Assembly (NCBI GenBank): GCA_015066525.1
Contig: SVOG01000005.1
Coordinates: 1 to 64,000, forward strand
DNA: 64,000 nucleotides
Origin: Oscillospiraceae bacterium
GTDB lineage: Bacteria; Bacillota; Clostridia; Oscillospirales; Acutalibacteraceae
Reading direction: 5' to 3'
Below are positions 25,073 through 32,398 of the stretch, one piece after another. Under the pieces are notes generated by a model. That model was not told the origin of the DNA. It did no database searches and worked only from the letters and a program-made list of their open reading frames with translations. The position numbers and the translations under genes are program-made. Each line of letters starts with the position of its first letter. The first letter of the stretch is position 1.

Positions 25073-25812
25073 GTGTTACCTATGAGCGTCTCTCCGACGA
25101 GATTGAGATTGCTGTCAGCAGCGACCACACCTTCGGCACGGACGCGGTGATACTCGCATATTTCGCCCGTCCGAAGCGCAAGGATAGGTGCCTTGATATG
25201 GGAACGGGCTGTGGGATTATCCCGTTTTTGTGGCTGCGCGACGCGGGACAGAGTCCCGTCCACTGCCTCGACATTCAGGAGAATGCTATCGCGCAGGTCA
25301 AGGCGTCGATTGCGCATAATTCCCTCGGCGACCGTATGACGCCCCATCTCTGCGATTTAAGGGAAATTGAAAAGGAATTTTCCGCCGAGTGCTTTACCCT
25401 CGTGACGATGAATCCGCCGTATAAGCCGATGAATACCGGCTTTGAATCCCTTGGCGAGAGCGCAAGAATTGCGCGCCACGAGGTCTGCTGTAACATCGAG
25501 GACGCGGTGAAGGCGGCAAACTACCTGCTGAATTATGCCGGCAGATTCTGTATGTGCCACCGCCCCGAGCGTCTGGTCGACGCGCTGACTTTGATGCGGC
25601 AGTATAAACTCGAACCGAAGCGTCTGCGATTCGTGATGGACAGGGAGGGCGAGGAACCATTTTTATTCCTTGTCGAGGGTAAGAAGGGCGCAAAGCCGTT
25701 TCTCCGCGTGGAGCCGCCCCTCGTGATTAAGGGCGCGGACTCGCGCTTTACGCAGGAAATGCTGGCTGTCTACGGCTCCTATGCCGACGGTTATGAGGAT
25801 AAGATACGATGA
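25069..25812 (+). CDS. tRNA1(Val) adenine-N6 methyltransferase-like (TrmN6)
   Basis: A 247-residue class I SAM-dependent N6-adenine methyltransferase. Motif I is CLDMGTGCGIIPFL; the catalytic motif is MNPPYK, typical of N6-adenine enzymes. The N-terminal DHTFGTDAVILAYF is characteristic of the YfiC/YabB group that methylates A37 of tRNA1(Val). It overlaps the reductase and rsmI genes by 4 bp each; a yabB-rsmI pair is common in Firmicutes, which supports the assignment. Confidence 0.9.
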   Translation: MSVTYERLSDEIEIAVSSDHTFGTDAVILAYFARPKRKDRCLDMGTGCGIIPFLWLRDAGQSPVHCLDIQENAIAQVKASIAHNSLGDRMTPHLCDLREIEKEFSAECFTLVTMNPPYKPMNTGFESLGESARIARHEVCCNIEDAVKAANYLLNYAGRFCMCHRPERLVDALTLMRQYKLEPKRLRFVMDREGEEPFLFLVEGKKGAKPFLRVEPPLVIKGADSRFTQEMLAVYGSYADGYEDKIR

Positions 25813-26627
25813 ATGGAAAGTTATATGTAGTCGGCACCCCCATCGGTAATCTCGGCGACCTTTCGCCCCGTGCGGTGGAAACGCTTGAAGGGGTTGATTT
25901 CATCGCAGCCGAGGATACGCGGGTAACGCTGAAACTTTTGAACCATTTTGGTATTAAAAAAGAAATGGTCAACTATTTTGAACATAATAAGAGAGAACGC
26001 GGCGAGGTCATTACCGCGCGGATTCAAAACGGGGAGACCTGTGCGATTGTGACCGACGCGGGTATGCCCGCCATCTCCGACCCCGGGGAGGATTTGGTGT
26101 ACCTCTGCCATGAACGCGGCATTGAGGTGGAGTCCGTGCCCGGACCGACCGCCTTTGCCACGGCGCTCGCTATTTCAGGTATGCACACGGGTAGGTTCAC
26201 CTTTGAGGGTTTCCTCTCGGTTAATAAGAAATCCCGCCGCGAGCACCTCGAGGAACTTGTCGGCGAGAAGCGGACGATGGTATTTTACGAGGCGCCGCAT
26301 AAACTGAGCGCCACTCTCGATGATATGCTTGCGTATTTCGGCGACCGTCCGATTGCCATCGTGCGCGAGATTACGAAGATTCACGAAGAGGTGATTCGCA
26401 CCACCCTCGCCGAGGCGTCTGCCCGCTACCATGAGGAGAAACCGAAGGGCGAAATTGTGCTGATTATCGAGGGAAAGCAGGAGACGGAAAATGACCTCAC
26501 CCTCGACGATGCGATTGCCAAAGCGCAGAAACTCGTTGACGGCGGAATGAGTATCAACGCCGCCGCGAAGGAAATCGCAGGCGTTACTCCGTTTAAGAAA
26601 GGCGATATTTACAAGGCTTTAATTTAA
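25809..26627 (+). CDS. rsmI: 16S rRNA cytidine-1402 2'-O-methyltransferase RsmI
   Basis: A 272-residue tetrapyrrole-methylase-fold enzyme that methylates the ribose of C1402 in 16S rRNA. Signatures: LYVVGTPIGNLGDLSPRAVETL, AAEDTRVTLKLLNHF, DAGMPAISDPG, VPGPTAFATALAISG and FYEAPHKL. The C-terminal helical domain ends GDIYKALI. Last gene of the reductase-trmN6-rsmI operon; its 3' side runs straight into repeat DNA with no clear terminator. Confidence 0.97.
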   Translation: MNGKLYVVGTPIGNLGDLSPRAVETLEGVDFIAAEDTRVTLKLLNHFGIKKEMVNYFEHNKRERGEVITARIQNGETCAIVTDAGMPAISDPGEDLVYLCHERGIEVESVPGPTAFATALAISGMHTGRFTFEGFLSVNKKSRREHLEELVGEKRTMVFYEAPHKLSATLDDMLAYFGDRPIAIVREITKIHEEVIRTTLAEASARYHEEKPKGEIVLIIEGKQETENDLTLDDAIAKAQKLVDGGMSINAAAKEIAGVTPFKKGDIYKALI

Positions 26628-26696
26628 CAAATAGGCTCAAGTAGCGCTGACGCTTAAGGATTTGCTTTGCAAAAAGGAGCGCTTCGCTAAGGCGTT

Positions 26697-26790
26697 GGTT
26701 ACTCGCTGCGCTCAAACAATAGAATCGGGTGCGGGTGTCCCGCCTTTCCCTTGAGCCTTGAGCCTTTTGACCGAAGGGCAATCCTTGAGC
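26697..26790. repeat. Composite repeat: head element plus TTGAGCC array
   Basis: In order: GGTTACTCGCTGCGCTC with CAAACAAT (26697-26720, near copy of 23761-23785); a palindromic head starting AATCGGGTGCGGGTG (26723-26744); then two TTGAGCC heptamers (26751-26764), TGACCGAAGGG, and one more TTGAGCC near 26784. The head recurs at 31390, 45745, 45885 and, diverged, near 62309, each time next to a heptamer array. Confidence 0.82.
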
Positions 26791-26819
26791 CTATACTGTA
26801 TTAAAGAATATTTATTCAT

Positions 26820-27689
26820 ATGAACTGTAATTCTTGCCCGCGAAAATGTGATATTGACAGAGACACGACGCTCGGATTCTGTAACAGTCCCGAGCGTTTT
26901 CGCGTTGCCCGCGCAGCGCTGCATTTCTGGGAGGAGCCGTGCATCAGCGGCACCAAGGGGAGCGGCACCGTCTTTTTCAGCGGGTGCAATCTGCGCTGCG
27001 TTTACTGCCAGAATTATGAAATCAGCAGTGAGAATAAGGGCGTTCAAATCAGCGACGAAAAACTGATTGCCGTTTTTGATAATCTGATTGCGCAGGGCGC
27101 GCATAATATCAATCTCGTCAATCCTACCCACTACGCGCCGCAGCTTGCGCGCGTGCTGAGCCGCTGGCATTCTCCCGTGCCGATTGTCTATAACACCTCG
27201 GGTTACGAGAGCGTCAAAACCCTGAGGATGCTTGATGGGCTCGTGGATATTTACCTCACGGATTTTAAGTACAGCCGCCCCGAGAAAGCAAAACTGTACA
27301 GCCGCGCCTCGGATTATCCCGCCGTTGCGAAGGACGCGCTTTGTGAGATGCGGCGGCAGATTCCGACGGATATTTTCAATGGGGACTTGATGCAAAAGGG
27401 TGTTATCATCCGTCATCTGATTCTCCCGTCAAACACGAATTCCTCGCTTGAAATCCTTGATTACCTCGCCGAAAAATACGCCGATACCTATCTCTCGCTG
27501 ATGGCGCAGTATACCCCCTGCGGCGACCTTGCCTCCCATCCCGAACTGACGCGCCGCATTACGCCGCGCGAATATAATAAGGTGGTCGATTATGCCTTAT
27601 CAAAGGGATTTGAAAAACTCTTTTTGCAGGAACTGACCTCGGCTGACAAAAATTTTATTCCCCCATTTGATTTTACGGGCGTAATGTGA
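26820..27689 (+). CDS. Radical SAM protein, PflX/COG1313 type
   Basis: A 289-residue radical SAM enzyme related to pyruvate formate-lyase activases. The [4Fe-4S] motif is CNLRCVYCQN (about residues 58-67). A second cysteine set at the extreme N-terminus, CNSCPRKC, plus a later Cys in LGFCNS is typical of the COG1313 group. The substrate is unknown for the group; activation of a glycyl radical enzyme is the usual guess. It lacks a SPASM or RiPP-type C-terminus. No strong ribosome site precedes the ATG, and repeat DNA ends about 30 bp upstream. No glycyl radical enzyme is adjacent. Confidence 0.88.
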   Translation: MNCNSCPRKCDIDRDTTLGFCNSPERFRVARAALHFWEEPCISGTKGSGTVFFSGCNLRCVYCQNYEISSENKGVQISDEKLIAVFDNLIAQGAHNINLVNPTHYAPQLARVLSRWHSPVPIVYNTSGYESVKTLRMLDGLVDIYLTDFKYSRPEKAKLYSRASDYPAVAKDALCEMRRQIPTDIFNGDLMQKGVIIRHLILPSNTNSSLEILDYLAEKYADTYLSLMAQYTPCGDLASHPELTRRITPREYNKVVDYALSKGFEKLFLQELTSADKNFIPPFDFTGVM

Positions 27690-27736
27690 TATAGTATAGA
27701 TGTTAAAATTATACATAACATAAAGGAGTAAAAATT

Positions 27737-28153
27737 ATGAAGAAGTTTATGGCAGAATTCAAGGAATTTATTTCAAAGGGTAATGTGCTGGATATGGCAG
27801 TCGGCGTTATCATCGGCGGTGCGTTCGGCGCCATCGTCAATGCGCTGATTGACAACATCATTAATCCGCTTATCGCGATGATTGGCGGCACAGATGTCGG
27901 ACTTGCAGTAGTGATTAATGGTCAGAAGCTTAATTTCGGAGCATTCATCTCCGCGATTCTGAATTTCCTTATCATCGCGTTCATCGTATTCCTTATCGTG
28001 AAGTCCGCGAATAAGGCGAAGGACCTCGTCAGCAAGAAAGAGGAAGCAGAAGAAGCGGCAACGACCAAGACCTGCCCGTTCTGTAAGAGTGAGATTGCAA
28101 TCGACGCTACGAAGTGCCCGCACTGTACATCTGATATCCCCGAAGAAGCATAA
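27737..28153 (+). CDS. mscL: Large-conductance mechanosensitive channel with zinc-ribbon tail
   Basis: A 138-residue MscL, the emergency release channel opened by membrane tension. TM1 (about 18-40) contains the gate stretch NVLDMAVGVIIGGAFGAIV; TM2 is about 72-92. The C-terminal bundle is followed by a four-cysteine zinc ribbon, CPFC then CPHC, ten residues apart (about 114-131). AAAGGAG lies before the ATG. The ribbon is an addition to the canonical enterobacterial protein. Monocistronic; a palindromic repeat follows the stop. Confidence 0.95.
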   Translation: MKKFMAEFKEFISKGNVLDMAVGVIIGGAFGAIVNALIDNIINPLIAMIGGTDVGLAVVINGQKLNFGAFISAILNFLIIAFIVFLIVKSANKAKDLVSKKEEAEEAATTKTCPFCKSEIAIDATKCPHCTSDIPEEA

Positions 28154-28205
28154 TGTAGGGGCGATTCACGAATCGCCCGCGGGTCAATCGTGATTGACCC
28201 CTACA
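28154..28205. repeat. Nested palindrome, GTAGGGGCG family
   Basis: TGTAGGGG (28154-28161) and CCCCTACA (28198-28205) bracket two perfect hairpins, GGGCGATTC-AC-GAATCGCCC (28159-28178) and GGGTCAATC-GT-GATTGACCC (28181-28200). The first half matches repeats at 58876 and 62256 in its outer arms. It may also end mscL transcription. Confidence 0.85.
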
Positions 28206-28243
28206 ATCTTAAACTAAGGACCGTAAAACAAGGAGTTTAGATT

Positions 28244-29176
28244 ATGAAAATAGAGGCATATAGTTTCCCGTCAGCGACGGGCGTTTGTGAGATTTACGGT
28301 AATGCGTATACCCCCGACGAGGGCGATGTCAAAGCGGTGCTTGTCATCCACCACGGTATGGCGGAACACCAGGAGAGATACCGCGGCTTTATCGAGTTTA
28401 TGACGGAGAACGGCTTTGCCGTTTATATCCACGATATGGCGAATCACGGCAAGTCGAACTCCAATTTTGACGAGACGGGTTATTTCGGCGACAGCGATGG
28501 TTATAAAAAACTCGTCGAGGACTTTAAGACCACGTTTGACAAGGCGAAGTTCACGCATCCCGATAAGAAGATTATTGTGATGGGTCACTCGATGGGCTCG
28601 TTCATCGTCCGCTGCTTCACCGCGTGGTACCCGAATGAAGGCTTTGCCGGCGCCATCTATATGGGTACGGGCGGCGCCAATCCGATTGCCGGTATCGGCG
28701 ACAAGATTTCCGCGCTCGTTGCCAAGGTAAAGGGCACGAAGCATAAGAGCAAAACGCTCGATAAGATGACCTTCGGCTCCTACGGTAAGAGATGCGAGGG
28801 CAGAACGAATTTTGACTGGCTCACACGCGACACCGAGATTGTCGACAAGTATATCGCTGACGATTACTGCGGCTTCCTCTTCAGCGCGCAGGGTATGAAC
28901 GACCTTGTGAAGATTAATATCGCAGCAAATACCGACGAGTGGTATAAGAGCGTCGACGCTGACCTTCCGATTCTGCTCACGAGCGGTGCGGAGGACCCGG
29001 TCGGCGAGTACGCGAAGGCTATCCGCGATATTTATCAGCGCCTTCTCGCGTCGGGTCATAAGAAGGTCACGCTGAAACTCTATGACAACTGCCGCCACGA
29101 GATTCTCAACGAGCTCAATAAGGACGAGGTGATGAACGACATCCTCGCCTGGATAAATACCGAAGTTTTAGCATAA
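28244..29176 (+). CDS. Alpha/beta hydrolase, monoacylglycerol lipase-like
   Basis: A 310-residue serine hydrolase of the lysophospholipase/monoglyceride lipase group. The nucleophile is Ser117 in VMGHSMGSF. The oxyanion region is VIHHGMAEHQERYRGF, followed by IHDMANHGKSN. The Asp is in TSGAEDPVGEYAK and the His in NCRHEILNE. No signal peptide, so it is cytoplasmic. AAGGAG precedes the ATG. The natural ester substrate cannot be read from sequence. Confidence 0.92.
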   Translation: MKIEAYSFPSATGVCEIYGNAYTPDEGDVKAVLVIHHGMAEHQERYRGFIEFMTENGFAVYIHDMANHGKSNSNFDETGYFGDSDGYKKLVEDFKTTFDKAKFTHPDKKIIVMGHSMGSFIVRCFTAWYPNEGFAGAIYMGTGGANPIAGIGDKISALVAKVKGTKHKSKTLDKMTFGSYGKRCEGRTNFDWLTRDTEIVDKYIADDYCGFLFSAQGMNDLVKINIAANTDEWYKSVDADLPILLTSGAEDPVGEYAKAIRDIYQRLLASGHKKVTLKLYDNCRHEILNELNKDEVMNDILAWINTEVLA

Positions 29177-29185
29177 ATCAGCATA

Positions 29186-29216
29186 AAAAGAGCAAGGCTA
29201 TGCGCCTTGCTCTTTT
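29186..29216. terminator. Bidirectional terminator
   Basis: A 13-bp stem, AAAAGAGCAAGGC (29186-29198) with 29204-29216, between convergent genes; it includes the stop of the minus-strand gene. Confidence 0.92.
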
Positions 29217-29713
29217 GCTATGTTTGAGATTGTTTCGATGAAATCCTCTGTATTTTGCAGCGGCAGGCGTACCTCCTTGCGTCCGCCGTAGCCGTAGCGA
29301 ATCAGTACATACGCCTCGTTGTAAGCGCCGCCTTCGACTTCTTCGATGCGCTGGCTGACGGGGTCGGTGCAGAGCGTCGCCTCTTCAATACCCTTTATCA
29401 GTATCTCCGTTTTGAACGTGTGAACGGGCGGTACGATGCAGCAGTAGTCGACGATGAGTTTTTCATCGGTGACGGTGACACCCTTGTGTCCCGCCCAGTA
29501 CTTTGTCTGCAACACGATGAAGATGATTGCCGTCAGGCACCATCCGACGGGCACGCAGATGCTGTCGAGCGCGTCAATGCCAAAGAGATTCAGCAGTAGC
29601 GCTATCAGTACCGCTACGGGCAGCGCCACGAGCGCGAGAATGAAATTCTGCAGGCAGATATAGACCGTGTTCAGTACTTTCGAACGGTATTTGAACTTGT
29701 ATCGTTTCTTCAT
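29198..29713 (-). CDS. Two-helix membrane protein with PH-like domain
   Basis: A 171-residue protein with a basic N-terminus (MKKRYKFKYRSK), two membrane helices (about 22-45 and 55-72) and a C-terminal soluble domain that resembles bacterial pleckstrin-homology folds (GVTVTDEKLIVDYCCIVPPVHTFKTEIL, then RKEVRLPLQNTEDFIETISN). Function unknown. It lies 5 bp before the downstream FGGY kinase's 3' end on the same strand, but kinase transcription runs toward it, so it may be the last gene of that transcript. Confidence 0.72.
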   Translation of the reverse strand: MKKRYKFKYRSKVLNTVYICLQNFILALVALPVAVLIALLLNLFGIDALDSICVPVGWCLTAIIFIVLQTKYWAGHKGVTVTDEKLIVDYCCIVPPVHTFKTEILIKGIEEATLCTDPVSQRIEEVEGGAYNEAYVLIRYGYGGRKEVRLPLQNTEDFIETISNIAKEQGA

Positions 29714-29718
29714 TCACA

Positions 29719-31338
29719 TCATCCGTTCAGGATTTCAAAGTTTTTCTTGTTACAAGCGTAGAGATTCTTGAATGCCTTGAAGTTTCTGTCGTAAACCGCC
29801 TTGTTCTCCTTGTTTGGATGATAAACCACTTTGGCAGGAATCAGTTTCTTGACGTCGCGGATGGTTGGAATCATACCCGTACCGACCGCAATCAACGCCG
29901 CTGCGCCGACCGCACCGATATTCTGGGGAGAGTCAACAACCTCGACATCGCGCTGGAGTACGTCCGCGAGAATCTGACAGGTTGCCGCGCCGAGTGCGCC
30001 GCCGCCGCAGAAACGAACGGAGTTAGAAATATGTACTTCCTTCTTCTTATCCTGTCGCTCGAGCATCCATCTCATATGGAAGCAGATACCCTCGACTACC
30101 GAGCGGATGAGTTCCGTCTTACCCGTTTCGAGCTTGATATTGAAGAACATACCCGCCGCGTTCGGGTCCTCGAACGGACAGCGGTTTCCGTGGAGCCACG
30201 GGGTGAATACGACGCCGTTTGAGCCGGGCTCTGCGCGCTCAATAACCTCTTCGAGATAGTCGTAGAGATTGACGGCGATGTCCTCGTAACTGTCGGACGG
30301 GCTTGCGTGGTGGGAGAGGTAAACGCCGATTTCGTCGAGCGCAAGATGGTCCTTCACCCAGCTGACGCATTTATTAGAGGTTTCGAGTTCGCCGAAATAG
30401 TTATAAGCATCGGGGTCTGCGCCGACCGTAGCCGCCATCAGTGCGCCGGTATCCACAACCTGCTTGTCAACGACCGTGCTGACCCAGCCCGAGGTGCCGG
30501 AGTAGATATGGGTATCGCCGATTTCTACCGCACCTGCGCCAACGCCGATGAGCGACGCGTCGCCGCCGCCGCCGAATACTGCCGTGCCGGGTGCCAGTCC
30601 GAGTTCCTCGGCTGCCTTGTCAGTCACTTCGCCGACCTTATCGGTGCATTTCATTACCTTTGCGAGATGGTCCATATTGACGCCGAACATATCACACAGC
30701 GGCTTGCACCATCCCTCGTGTCCCTTTCTCGTGTCATAGATGAGAGTGGCGAACGCCGAGTCGGTCGTCATCACGAACTCACCGCTTGCTCTGAGAATGA
30801 GATATTCTTTTACATCGAGCCATTTATAGAGCTTCTTGAAATTCTCGGGCTCGTGCTTTTCGAGCCACTTGTATTTCCATACGGGGTCCTTTACCGAGAG
30901 GGGAGCAGCGCCCGTGTATTTCAGACATTTGAGGAGTTTGGTCGCGTCGGCGCCGGCAATCTGAAAACCGTGCGCGATGCCATCCTTGAGTTCCTCGGTC
31001 GCGCGCTGGTCCATATAGGTCATCGGACGGCGGATGCAGTTACCCTCCTTGTCGACGGGAACGAAGCCCTGCATTGCCGAGCAGAAACTGATGCCCTCAA
31101 TCTGTTCTTTTTCGATACCGGGAGCCTTGCGGAATACCTCTTTGGTTGTGAGGCACATCGCCTGCCACCATTCGTCCGCATCCTGCTCTGCGCCGCCTTT
31201 GACGCCGGTCTCTTCGTCCACGCGGAGACTGTAACCCGCCGTCTGCGAGGCAATAATTCTGATTTCCTTGTCAATCTCGATAAGACAGGTTTTAATTCCG
31301 GTTGTACCCGTATCGTATGTGATAACAAACTTTCCCAT
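29719..31338 (-). CDS. FGGY-family carbohydrate kinase, XylB-like
   Basis: A 539-residue ASKHA-fold sugar kinase resembling xylulokinase in layout. The N-terminal phosphate loop is YDTGTTGIKTCL; MTYMDQRATEE is the substrate-binding region with the catalytic base motif; GGGGDASLIGVGAG and the C-terminal VRFCGGGALGAATCQILADVL plus SPQNIGAVGAAALIA match FGGY signatures. The sugar cannot be assigned. The ATG at 31338 has GGAGG 10 nt upstream; an upstream in-frame start would translate a heptamer repeat. It is downstream of a TetR regulator and divergent from an aminotransferase and an aldolase, which together suggest one catabolic route. Confidence 0.88.
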   Translation of the reverse strand: MGKFVITYDTGTTGIKTCLIEIDKEIRIIASQTAGYSLRVDEETGVKGGAEQDADEWWQAMCLTTKEVFRKAPGIEKEQIEGISFCSAMQGFVPVDKEGNCIRRPMTYMDQRATEELKDGIAHGFQIAGADATKLLKCLKYTGAAPLSVKDPVWKYKWLEKHEPENFKKLYKWLDVKEYLILRASGEFVMTTDSAFATLIYDTRKGHEGWCKPLCDMFGVNMDHLAKVMKCTDKVGEVTDKAAEELGLAPGTAVFGGGGDASLIGVGAGAVEIGDTHIYSGTSGWVSTVVDKQVVDTGALMAATVGADPDAYNYFGELETSNKCVSWVKDHLALDEIGVYLSHHASPSDSYEDIAVNLYDYLEEVIERAEPGSNGVVFTPWLHGNRCPFEDPNAAGMFFNIKLETGKTELIRSVVEGICFHMRWMLERQDKKKEVHISNSVRFCGGGALGAATCQILADVLQRDVEVVDSPQNIGAVGAAALIAVGTGMIPTIRDVKKLIPAKVVYHPNKENKAVYDRNFKAFKNLYACNKKNFEILNG

Positions 31339-31354
31339 AATATGTATTCCTCCT

Positions 31355-31476
31355 GAATGGAGAATTGAGAGTTGAGAATTGAGAATTGCGGGCGGGGCAC
31401 CCGCACCCGATACTATTATCAGGTGTGGACAGAGTCCACCCCTAAATTCTCCATTCTCCATTCTCCATTCTCAATT
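31355..31476. repeat. Inverted pair of heptamer arrays around a head element
   Basis: Five 7-mers of the GAATTGA type (31355-31389) and, in the opposite orientation, four CTCCATT-type 7-mers (31449-31476). Between them lies the inverted head (31390-31411, ending CCCGCACCCGAT) and a perfect GTGGAC-AGA-GTCCAC hairpin. The right array overlaps the last codons of the TetR gene and supplies its stop. Confidence 0.85.
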
Positions 31477-32133
31477 TTTTTCAAATGTAAACGCGCTCTC
31501 AACAAACTTTAAGAGCTGGCTTACTACCTTTTCCTCGTCCATTTCTTCTACATTAACTCCCGTGTAAATCTCAAATCTCTGACGGTAGTAGTCGCAGGTG
31601 TAGGAGAACTGCAGCGCCATCAGCAGATTGTCGAGGAAGAAGGCAAAGAGCCGCGGGTCGAGGTCGGGACGCACGTCGTCCTTGGCAAGCGCCTGCGCAA
31701 TCGAGGTGATGTACTTGCGGCTCGTGCTCGTCTCGATTTCCTCCGCGAGTGCGCGCGCTCGCTCGGAGTTCTTCTCGCTCGTGATTTCGTTATAGAGTTT
31801 AATGTAATGCGCGTTTGCCTTTGAGTGGCGGCAGGTCGTGCGGATGACCTTCTCCGCTTTGGTGAGGAGCTTGTCGTCGCTGTTCATAATCTCCTCAAGC
31901 GCGTCGTCGAGTATCTGCATACCTCTCTGCAGGCAGGTGACGAATAAATCTTCCTTCGTCGCGAAATATTTATACATCAGTCCGATGCTGATGCCCGCTT
32001 TTTTGGCTATTACATTTATATTAGCGTTTTCATAACCCTTCGACGCGAACTCCTCGATACCAATTTCGAGAATTTTCTCTTTTCGCTCGTCGCTCGCTCT
32101 GTCGAAGGCGTCTTTATATCTTTTTTCAATCAT
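31471..32133 (-). CDS. TetR-family transcriptional regulator
   Basis: A 220-residue TetR regulator. The helix-turn-helix (about 20-65) reads KILEIGIEEFASKGYENANINVIAKKAGISIGLMYKYFATKEDLF, cleanly typical. The ligand domain (70-220) is helical and unassigned. It sits between the kinase and the divergent aminotransferase; two related 16-bp palindromes in the aminotransferase leader are likely operators. The stop codon TGA is formed by the first base triplet of a heptamer repeat array, so the C-terminus (TFEKN) may be repeat-altered. Confidence 0.9.
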   Translation of the reverse strand: MIEKRYKDAFDRASDERKEKILEIGIEEFASKGYENANINVIAKKAGISIGLMYKYFATKEDLFVTCLQRGMQILDDALEEIMNSDDKLLTKAEKVIRTTCRHSKANAHYIKLYNEITSEKNSERARALAEEIETSTSRKYITSIAQALAKDDVRPDLDPRLFAFFLDNLLMALQFSYTCDYYRQRFEIYTGVNVEEMDEEKVVSQLLKFVESAFTFEKN

Positions 32134-32283
32134 AACAATTTTTGTTTAGTTGCACAAATATTGCAGTTTTCTCTTGTGCAAAGCACACAAAACCGCGCTC
32201 AATATTTCGTAATCGTTATTAGTATAGTATCACCATTTTGGTCTTTTTGCAAGAATATTAGCTAATTTTTTATAACTTTTCAT

Positions 32284-32370
32284 TTGACAAATTGTTAAAT
32301 AGTGATATAATTAAACTGTAAATTTAGTGAGCGAGCGCTCACACGCCCGAAAGGGTGAGCAGCCGCTCAC
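32284..32370 (+). promoter_or_regulatory. Promoter with twin palindromic operators
   Basis: TTGACA (32284-32289), 16-bp spacer, TATAAT (32306-32311). Downstream lie two 16-bp palindromes: GTGAGCGAGCGCTCAC (32327-32342, 7-bp arms) and GTGAGCAGCCGCTCAC (32355-32370, 6-bp arms), identical at 13 of 16 positions and 28 bp apart. Size and symmetry fit TetR-family dimers bound at the start of the transcript. The adjacent TetR regulator is the obvious candidate. Confidence 0.75.
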
Positions 32371-32398
32371 ACTACATAATTTCAAGGAGGAATTTACT

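Noticed and set aside
26820-27689. Radical SAM protein as maturase for the PqqD-like protein
   Set aside because: It belongs to the COG1313 group with an N-terminal Cys cluster, lacks a SPASM domain and is 19 kb away.
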